Below, one piece after another: positions 38,538 through 44,316 of a stretch of 44,316 bases of DNA. This DNA is from an uncultured Clostridia bacterium (GTDB taxonomy: Bacteria; Bacillota; Clostridia; Oscillospirales; Acutalibacteraceae): the NCBI GenBank assembly GCA_937898195.1, contig CALEJD010000053.1, positions 1 to 44,316 of the forward strand. Reading direction: 5' to 3'. The notes under the pieces are model-generated. The model saw nothing but the letters and a program-made list of their open reading frames with translations. It did not search any database and was not told the origin of the DNA. How positions within the stretch are numbered: the first letter of the stretch is position 1; each line of letters starts with the position of its first letter. A program made the translations under genes and the position numbers.

Positions 38538-39349
38538 TAAATTCCTTTTATCTCATAAAATTTGTTTCTTATTTTAACGGCGGTGGGTTTTGCAAAAGCA
38601 TAGCCGGTCATATATTCACCGTGGAATGTGTCAACATTTTCTCTTGGGTTTTCAATGAATTTATAATAGTCGCAAGAGAATTTTGAAACATCAATGCTTC
38701 TTTGATTTCTAACATCAACAAAGATATCTGAAATTCCTGCATCTGAAAGCGATGCACGAAGGCTTTTGAGCATTTTTCTGAAAAGTGACTGCACAGTTTC
38801 GTCATATTCTCTGTCAGGCCATAATGCGCTGACGGCTTGTTCAGTACTCACAGCGCCACCTTGACGGTCAACCAGCAATGCCATAAATTCTTTTGCCTTG
38901 GCGCTTGAAAAATAAACAGGCTTATTGTTAACAAAAATATCAAAATATCCGAAAGTTTTAACGCGGACTTCTTTCTTTGGAATAGTATCTGACATACGCT
39001 GTGCCTTTTCGATTTCATTGAATACTGCGTCGTCGTCATAAGGCTTTAAGATATAGCCGATAGCATTCACTTGATATGCGTCATAGGCATATTCTTTAAA
39101 GCCTGTAATAAAGACGATTTTAGTGTCACTGCTTATAGTGTTAATACGCTTTGCCAAATCAAGACCTGTCATAATGGGCATTTCAATATCGAGAAAAGCA
39201 ATGTCAATATCAGAGTTTTGTGCAATAAAAACCAATGCGTCAGCAGGGTTATCAAAAGTAACAGCTTCGCGAATTGAATGGTGAGAAACACAAATATCAT
39301 AAAGCTCTTCTGTCGCCATTCTTTCGTCGTCAACAATCATTACGCGCAT
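38537..39349 (-). CDS. Response regulator with SARP/BTAD-like output domain
   Basis: A 270-residue response regulator. The receiver domain (1-~115) has the acidic pair Asp7-Asp8, the phosphoacceptor Asp54 in IAFLDIEMP, the Thr in VFITGF and the Lys in ILKPYD. The C-terminal part (from ~130) starts RVKTFGYFDIFVNNKPVYF, then AKAKEFMALLVDRQGG and SALWPD, the pattern of a winged-helix plus helical SARP-type activator domain. The start is the ATG at 39349, with AAAGGAG seven bases upstream; it lies two bases after the kinase stop. It is the partner of the adjacent kinase. No target site can be named. Confidence 0.88.
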   Translation of the reverse strand: MRVMIVDDERMATEELYDICVSHHSIREAVTFDNPADALVFIAQNSDIDIAFLDIEMPIMTGLDLAKRINTISSDTKIVFITGFKEYAYDAYQVNAIGYILKPYDDDAVFNEIEKAQRMSDTIPKKEVRVKTFGYFDIFVNNKPVYFSSAKAKEFMALLVDRQGGAVSTEQAVSALWPDREYDETVQSLFRKMLKSLRASLSDAGISDIFVDVRNQRSIDVSKFSCDYYKFIENPRENVDTFHGEYMTGYAFAKPTAVKIRNKFYEIKGI

Positions 39350-39351
39350 AG

Positions 39352-41220
39352 TCATTCTCCTTTCGGAATTTTAATGGTGATTTTTGTGCCAACATCGACT
39401 TGACTATCAATTACAATTTGTGCATTCACCATTGTTTTAAGTCGGTTAGTAACATTTGAAAGTCCCACATGGGCGTGGTTATCGTCAGGTGTATAATCGG
39501 GATTTTGTGGGTCAAAACCTATGCCGTTATCTTCGATTATAACATAATAGTAGTCGTCTAAAAGCTTTGTCGAAAGCTTAACTGTGCCACCTTCAGCTTT
39601 TTTGGTAACACCGTGTTTAATGGCATTTTCAACAAGTGGCTGAATTGTAAGTGATGGCACATTGAATTCAACAAACTCTGTGTCATAGATTATCTCGATT
39701 TTATCGCCAAATCTTAAAAGCTCAATGTCGCAATAGTTTTTAATGTGCTCTAATTCTTCTTTAAACGGAATAGGAGTCTTTTGCGTGATTGACTCCATAT
39801 TTCCCCTTAAATATTTAGAAAAGGAAATAACAGCTTTTTCGGCAGATTTAGGGTCACGTTTAATAAGATATTTAATAGTGTTAAGTGCGTTGTAAAGGAA
39901 ATGTGGTTGAATTTGCGAAATCATAATGGCCGTGTTAGCCATATGAAGCTCTTTGTCTAATTCTGCCGCCTTTAATGATGCCTCGTGAATTTTTGAAATT
40001 TTATCAAAGAAAACATTTGTGAAAATAAGAATAAACACAGTGAAAAGCACGGGCATAAAATATGACGATGCAAACGGAATAAGTCCGTTGGTATAGCAAC
40101 AGTCAATCATAATGCCTGATACAAGTGCTATATATCCGAAAAGATAAGCGGTTGAATACGGCACTTTTCTTGCAACACTGTCGGCAAGGTGATTTATAAG
40201 AATAATATCAAGTGGCAATGTTGCTGCCTGAATAATGATATAGTAATATGGGTTAAAGAAAATTGATGGGAAAACAGTTGTAATAATTGTGCAAAGTACG
40301 GTGCTTAATGCAACTGCAATAAATGTTTTTTTGCTGATATTCATATCAAGGGTGTCAGAATAGAAAAGCAAAGACACAAGTTTGATGATGAATGTTGACA
40401 TACAAATAAGCAAGGTGATTTGCTCATAGTTAATCGTTGCAAATAAAAATCTGAAAGCAGAATATCCTTCGGTTGAAATCATCATTCTTATTGCCACCAA
40501 GAAGCAAAGAAGTGGCAACCATTTTGATGAGAACAAGTTATGGTTTTTTATTGAATAGAAGAGAATAAAGAATCCAAGAAAGAAAACAATACCGAAAATA
40601 AATGAACGGGTTGATTTTGCCACGTCTGCAAACTGCATTGTGAATGAATAGTCGGCAATAACCGGGTTCATATAGATACCGGGCATTAATTCACAAGTTA
40701 CTTCAATAATGATGTTGTATTCTTTGTCACTTTCAAATTGCACAGGAATAGCATCAAGCTCCATATTAGCTGATATTTTTGACTCTGTGAAAGAGCCACT
40801 TTGTGACACTAATTCACCATTGACAAAAACCTGATAAACGCCTGCAAAGTTAGGAATATAAACAATAGCATTTTTAAGGTCAAGACCTTTTATATTCATC
40901 ATATATGAGCAATGACACCCGTTGCTTTCGTCACTTGTAGAAAGAGTTGACAAAGATGGGGGAATATGCACAAAATTGCCTTCCAACGCAGCGCGTTCTG
41001 TGATTATATGACCTTCAAATCGAAGCCACTCACCTGAAAGATAGATAGCACGATTTTCGTGGGTGCGAGTGTCTGAAAAATCGGCTTTTCCTTCTACAAA
41101 ATCAGGCGTATTTGAAATGGATTTGTTAATTTCACCACATAAAAAAGGAACAGCAATTAAAAATGCCATAAATAAAACAGAAAGAACAAAAATAATATTC
41201 GCTTTGTTTCGATGTTTCAA
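39352..41220 (-). CDS. Sensor histidine kinase (7TMR-DISM type, LytS-like catalytic core)
   Basis: A 622-residue membrane kinase. One N-terminal membrane segment (VLSVLFMAFLIAVPFLCG) is followed by an extracellular beta-rich domain (~50-195) resembling the DISM galactose-binding-like sensor, then seven hydrophobic helices (~205-400), a short coiled helix, and a His_kinase domain with the phosphoacceptor His440 in QIQPHFLYNALN. The ATPase has QPLVENAIKHG (N box), EDNGIGFD (G1) and HVGLSNV. I start at the TTG at 41220, because GGGGG lies seven bases upstream and the promoter at 41251-41279 fits; the longer frame to 41307 would cross that promoter. A carbohydrate ligand is possible but unproven. 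Confidence 0.88.
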   Translation of the reverse strand: MKHRNKANIIFVLSVLFMAFLIAVPFLCGEINKSISNTPDFVEGKADFSDTRTHENRAIYLSGEWLRFEGHIITERAALEGNFVHIPPSLSTLSTSDESNGCHCSYMMNIKGLDLKNAIVYIPNFAGVYQVFVNGELVSQSGSFTESKISANMELDAIPVQFESDKEYNIIIEVTCELMPGIYMNPVIADYSFTMQFADVAKSTRSFIFGIVFFLGFFILFYSIKNHNLFSSKWLPLLCFLVAIRMMISTEGYSAFRFLFATINYEQITLLICMSTFIIKLVSLLFYSDTLDMNISKKTFIAVALSTVLCTIITTVFPSIFFNPYYYIIIQAATLPLDIILINHLADSVARKVPYSTAYLFGYIALVSGIMIDCCYTNGLIPFASSYFMPVLFTVFILIFTNVFFDKISKIHEASLKAAELDKELHMANTAIMISQIQPHFLYNALNTIKYLIKRDPKSAEKAVISFSKYLRGNMESITQKTPIPFKEELEHIKNYCDIELLRFGDKIEIIYDTEFVEFNVPSLTIQPLVENAIKHGVTKKAEGGTVKLSTKLLDDYYYVIIEDNGIGFDPQNPDYTPDDNHAHVGLSNVTNRLKTMVNAQIVIDSQVDVGTKITIKIPKGE

Positions 41221-41250
41221 AATTTCGCCCCCTAACTCACATATAGGTCT

Positions 41251-41279
41251 ATTATAAATGAATTGAGCCCATAAAACAA
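41251..41279 (-). promoter_or_regulatory. Sigma-A promoter of the two-component operon
   Basis: Minus strand: TTGTTT (41274-41279), a 17-base spacer and TATAAT (41251-41256). Confidence 0.7.
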
Positions 41280-41300
41280 TAGTTTTGTAAAGATATTTTG

Positions 41301-41329
41301 TTGACATCTTGCTCTTATAATTGTATAAT
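41301..41329 (+). promoter_or_regulatory. Consensus sigma-A promoter of alaS
   Basis: TTGACA (41301-41306), a 17-base spacer and TATAAT (41324-41329). Only ~30 bases of leader follow, too short for a T-box. Confidence 0.92.
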
Positions 41330-41366
41330 TTATTGAATATATTTTTATAAAATAGGAGTAGTCTGT

Positions 41367-44006
41367 ATGAAATGGACAGGTCTTAATGAATTAAGAGAAA
41401 AATACCTTGCATTCTTTGAAAGCAAAGACCATTTGCGTCTTCCAAGCTTTTCACTTGTGCCACAGGGAGATAAGAGTATTCTTCTTATCAATGCAGGTAT
41501 GACACCAATGAAAAAATACTTTACAGGAGAAGTAACACCACCTAAAAAGCGTGTTACAACTTGCCAGAAATGTATCAGAACACCTGATATTGAGAATGTT
41601 GGTAAAACTGCTCGTCACGGAACATATTTCGAGATGCTCGGCAACTTCTCATTCGGTGATTATTTCAAAAACGAAGCAACAGCATGGGCTTGGGAATTCT
41701 TCACAAAAGTACTTGAAATTCCTGAAGAATTACTTTATGTCAGCGTTTATCTTGAAGATGATGAGGCTTATGACATCTGGACTAAAGAAGTAGGCGTTGA
41801 CCCATCACATATGGTTCGTTTCGGTAAGGAAGATAACTTCTGGGAGCACGGTTCCGGTCCGTGCGGTCCGTGTTCTGAGATTTACTATGACCGTGGTGAG
41901 AAATACGGATGCGGCAGCCCGGACTGTAAAGTGGGCTGTGAGTGTGACCGTTTCATCGAGGTATGGAACAACGTATTCACACAGTTTGACAACGATGGCA
42001 AAGGAAATTACACAGAGCTTCCGAAAAAGAACATCGATACAGGTATGGGCCTTGAGCGTCTTGCAGTTGTTGTTCAGGACGTTGACTCTCTGTTCACAGT
42101 CGATACAAACAAAGCTCTTCTTGACAGAGTATGTGAGATTTCCGGTAAAGAGTACCTGAAGGAGTACGAGACAGATGTATCCATCCGTATTGTAACGGAC
42201 CACATTAAATCCTGTACATTCATGATCTCCGACGGTATTATGCCGTCCAACGAAGGTCGTGGCTATGTACTTAGAAGACTTTTAAGACGTGCGGTTCGTC
42301 ACGGCAGAAAACTCGGTATCGAAGGTAAGTTCCTTGCAAACCTTTCTGATACAGTTATCGCTCTTTCCAAGGATGGTTATCCGGAACTTGAAGAGAAGAA
42401 AGTGATGATCTTCAAAGTTCTTACAGAGGAAGAAGATAAATTCAATAAGACCATCGACCAGGGGCTTGCAATCCTTGCAGATATGGAAGAGGCTATGAAG
42501 GCTGAGGGCAGAACAAAGCTTTCCGGCGCAGATGCTTTCAAACTTTACGACACATACGGATTCCCGCTTGATCTTACCAAGGAAATCCTCGAAGAGAAGA
42601 ACTTCGAAGTTGACGAAGATGGTTTTGCTGCCTGCATGAAAGAGCAGAAAGAGAAAGCAAGAAAAGCAAGAAAGACAACAAACTACATGGGCGCAGATGT
42701 AACTGTTTATCAGTCCATCGATGCTGCGATCACAACGGAGTTCGTTGGCTATGACAATCTGGTTTACGATTCTGAGATCACAGTTCTCACAACAGAGGAC
42801 GAGATCGTTCAGGCTCTTACAGACGGCCAGACAGGTACAATCCTTGTAAAAGAGACACCGTTCTACGCTACAATGGGTGGCCAGCAGGGCGATATCGGTG
42901 TGATCGTGACAGAGAACGCGGAGTTCGTTGTTGAAGATACAATCAAATTACAGGGTGGCAAAGTGGGTCACGTTGGTAAAGTAGTGAAGGGCATGTTCCA
43001 GAACGGCGAGACTGTTACATTAAAAGTAAATGAGCAGAATCGTGCGTTAACAGCCAGAAACCACTCTGCAACACACCTTCTTCACAAAGCGCTTCGTCTC
43101 GTTCTCGGCGAGCACGTGGAGCAGGCCGGTTCCCTCGTAACAAAAGACAGACTTCGTTTTGACTTCACACATTTCTCCGCTATGACAGCAGAAGAAATTA
43201 AGAAAGTAGAAGAAATCGTAAACAACGAGATCAAGGCAGGCCTTGAGATCGTAACAGCAGAAATGAGTCTGGAAGATGCGAAGAAGACAGGCGCTATGGC
43301 TCTCTTCGGTGAGAAATACGGCGAGTCTGTTCGCGTTGTTAAAATGGGTGACTTCTCCACAGAGCTTTGTGGTGGTACACATGCATCCAATACAAATACA
43401 ATCGGTTCCTTCAAAATCCTCTCTGAGGCAGGTATTGCAGCCGGCGTAAGACGTATTGAGGCATTAACATCTGACGGTCTCATCGCTCATTACGAGCAGG
43501 TTGAGAAAGAGTTCCACGCTGCTGCAGCTGCTGCAAAGGCAAATCCGGCAGATTTAACAGCGAAGATTACAGCGATGATGGAAGAAATCAAAGCTCTTCA
43601 CGCTGAAAACGAGAAATTAAAATCCAAGATGGCAAAAGAAGCTATGGGCGACGTTATGGATCAGGTAAAAGAAGTGAAGGGCGTAAAGGTTCTCGCTGTA
43701 AAAGCTGACGGCGTTGATATGAACGGCTTAAGAAATCTTGGTGATCAGTTAAAAGAGAAATTAGGAGAAGGCGTTATCGTTATCGCTTCCGTCCTCGACG
43801 GTAAAGTAAACTTAATGGCAACAGCAACAGACGGCGCTATGAAGCAGGGTGCACATGCAGGTAACCTCATCAAAGCAATCGCAGGTCTTGTTGGCGGCGG
43901 CGGCGGTGGTCGTCCGAACATGGCTCAGGCCGGCGGTAAAAATCCGGAAGGTGTAGCTGCTGCACTTGAGAAAGTCCTTGAGGTTGTAGACGGCCAGATG
44001 AAATAA
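41367..44006 (+). CDS. alaS: Alanine--tRNA ligase (mosaic gene)
   Basis: A full-length 879-residue class II alanyl-tRNA synthetase. Catalytic-domain signatures include the LFINAGM-type LLINAGMTPMKKYF, TCQKCIRTPDIENVG, and EHGSGPCGPCSEIYYD. The editing domain has ARNHSATHLLHKALR and CGGTH, and the C-terminal C-Ala domain ends with a Gly-rich VGGGGGGRPNMAQAGG. It is odd at the DNA level: up to about 41840 proline codons are only CCA/CCT as in the rest of the window, whereas after that they are CCG, with many TCC, ATC and GAG codons. The frame is uninterrupted across the switch, which falls in the most conserved motif. Recombination or a chimeric assembly is likely. Confidence 0.96.
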   Translation: MKWTGLNELREKYLAFFESKDHLRLPSFSLVPQGDKSILLINAGMTPMKKYFTGEVTPPKKRVTTCQKCIRTPDIENVGKTARHGTYFEMLGNFSFGDYFKNEATAWAWEFFTKVLEIPEELLYVSVYLEDDEAYDIWTKEVGVDPSHMVRFGKEDNFWEHGSGPCGPCSEIYYDRGEKYGCGSPDCKVGCECDRFIEVWNNVFTQFDNDGKGNYTELPKKNIDTGMGLERLAVVVQDVDSLFTVDTNKALLDRVCEISGKEYLKEYETDVSIRIVTDHIKSCTFMISDGIMPSNEGRGYVLRRLLRRAVRHGRKLGIEGKFLANLSDTVIALSKDGYPELEEKKVMIFKVLTEEEDKFNKTIDQGLAILADMEEAMKAEGRTKLSGADAFKLYDTYGFPLDLTKEILEEKNFEVDEDGFAACMKEQKEKARKARKTTNYMGADVTVYQSIDAAITTEFVGYDNLVYDSEITVLTTEDEIVQALTDGQTGTILVKETPFYATMGGQQGDIGVIVTENAEFVVEDTIKLQGGKVGHVGKVVKGMFQNGETVTLKVNEQNRALTARNHSATHLLHKALRLVLGEHVEQAGSLVTKDRLRFDFTHFSAMTAEEIKKVEEIVNNEIKAGLEIVTAEMSLEDAKKTGAMALFGEKYGESVRVVKMGDFSTELCGGTHASNTNTIGSFKILSEAGIAAGVRRIEALTSDGLIAHYEQVEKEFHAAAAAAKANPADLTAKITAMMEEIKALHAENEKLKSKMAKEAMGDVMDQVKEVKGVKVLAVKADGVDMNGLRNLGDQLKEKLGEGVIVIASVLDGKVNLMATATDGAMKQGAHAGNLIKAIAGLVGGGGGGRPNMAQAGGKNPEGVAAALEKVLEVVDGQMK

Positions 44007-44073
44007 GACGAAATCAGCCTAAAATCTCTAAAAATCCGTCATAAAAAATTTTTAAGAAAAAATAAAAAAAATG

Positions 44074-44101
44074 TTGACGAATGGGTATTTTATGTTATAA
44101 T
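44074..44101 (+). promoter_or_regulatory. Sigma-A promoter of rpsU
   Basis: TTGACG (44074-44079), a 16-base spacer and TATAAT (44096-44101). An inverted repeat, GGGTATTTT (44083-44091) and AAAATACCC (44116-44124), surrounds the -10. Confidence 0.8.
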
Positions 44102-44177
44102 ACTAGATGTGCTAAAAAATACCCAAACAGTTGTATTATGCACAATTACACAACTGGAGGGAGGTTAGGTGTGAGCT

Positions 44178-44316
44178 ATGTCAAACGTAATCGTTAAAGA
44201 GAACGAAAGCCTGGACAGCGCTTTACGCAGATTCAAAAGAAACTGCGCAAAAGCAGGTATTCAGCAGGAAATTCGTAAAAGAGAACATTATGAAAAACCG
44301 AGCGTAAAACGCAAAA
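44178..44316 (+). CDS. rpsU: 30S ribosomal protein S21 (3' end outside window)
   Basis: The first 46 codons of ribosomal protein S21. It begins MSNVIVKENESLDSALRRFK, continues with NCAKAGIQQEIRKREHYEKP, and breaks off in the basic SVKRK tail; the full protein is usually ~58 residues, so about a dozen are missing. A GGAGGGAGG purine block is upstream, with an unusually long gap to the ATG; a second weak site (GGTGTGAG) lies nearer. Codon use matches the second part of alaS, not the rest of the window. S21 is part of the small ribosomal subunit near the anti-Shine-Dalgarno end of 16S rRNA. Confidence 0.93.
   Translation, partial: MSNVIVKENESLDSALRRFKRNCAKAGIQQEIRKREHYEKPSVKRK

Noticed and set aside
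44007..44060. Terminator after alaS
   Set aside because: Only a four-base GACG/CGTC pairing across a 25-base loop precedes the A/T-rich tract, too weak to call.
1..44316. CRISPR array, prophage, insertion sequence or large integrated element
   Set aside because: There are no regularly spaced direct repeats with unique spacers, and no transposase, integrase, capsid or restriction-modification genes.

Overview
The window looks like a low-GC, strictly anaerobic gut or rumen Clostridia genome, probably Ruminococcaceae/Oscillospirales-like; this is an inference. The reasons are AT-rich intergenic DNA with consensus sigma-A promoters, three T-box leaders, a ZTP riboswitch, a flavodiiron/rubredoxin oxygen-detoxification pair, pyruvate formate-lyase, ferredoxin-dependent 2-oxoacid oxidoreductase and many cytoplasmic glycosidases. 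The last ~2.5 kb, from inside alaS to the end, uses clearly different codons and looks Lachnospiraceae-like. It is either recombined DNA or an assembly join.

Layout. 1-3.1 kb: truncated MFS transporter, TspO, flavodiiron protein and rubredoxin. 3.1-19.3 kb: carbohydrate region with two GH43-like proteins, GH31, GH29, GH4, a GH33 sialidase, a phosphohexomutase, a MATE exporter, a DUF2804 protein, exonuclease III, a small membrane protein and a TetR regulator. No glycosidase here has a visible signal peptide, so the products suggest hydrolysis of imported oligosaccharides. A 1.1-kb gap at 4.04-5.16 kb holds a GC-rich MITE-like element and a candidate ~480-nt structured RNA. 19.4-20.3 kb: a small XRE regulator with three evenly spaced palindromic operators, a possible 20-residue peptide gene, a palindromic element carrying a copy of a tRNA 3' end, and tRNA-Pro(TGG).

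20.7-33.5 kb is the most notable region. Three consecutive T-box leaders read by eye as Ile (ATC), Val (GTA) and Leu (CTC) specifiers. They control two HTH-cupin-acyl-CoA synthetase fusions, a four-subunit 2-oxoacid (VOR-type) ferredoxin oxidoreductase with a MinD-like ATPase, a LeuA-like protein with lost metal ligands, and a TIM-barrel/acyl-CoA ligase fusion. Because T-boxes switch genes on when the cognate tRNA is uncharged, the locus is best read as anabolic. Branched short-chain fatty acids (2-methylbutyrate, isobutyrate, isovalerate) would be activated to CoA esters, reductively carboxylated to branched 2-oxoacids, and transaminated to Ile, Val and Leu.

33.6-38.4 kb: a ZTP riboswitch controls pflB-pflA-fhs, coupling formate production to 10-formyl-THF supply. 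38.5-41.2 kb: a two-component system (7TM histidine kinase plus a receiver/SARP-like regulator). 41.4-44.3 kb: alaS (mosaic) and the start of rpsU.
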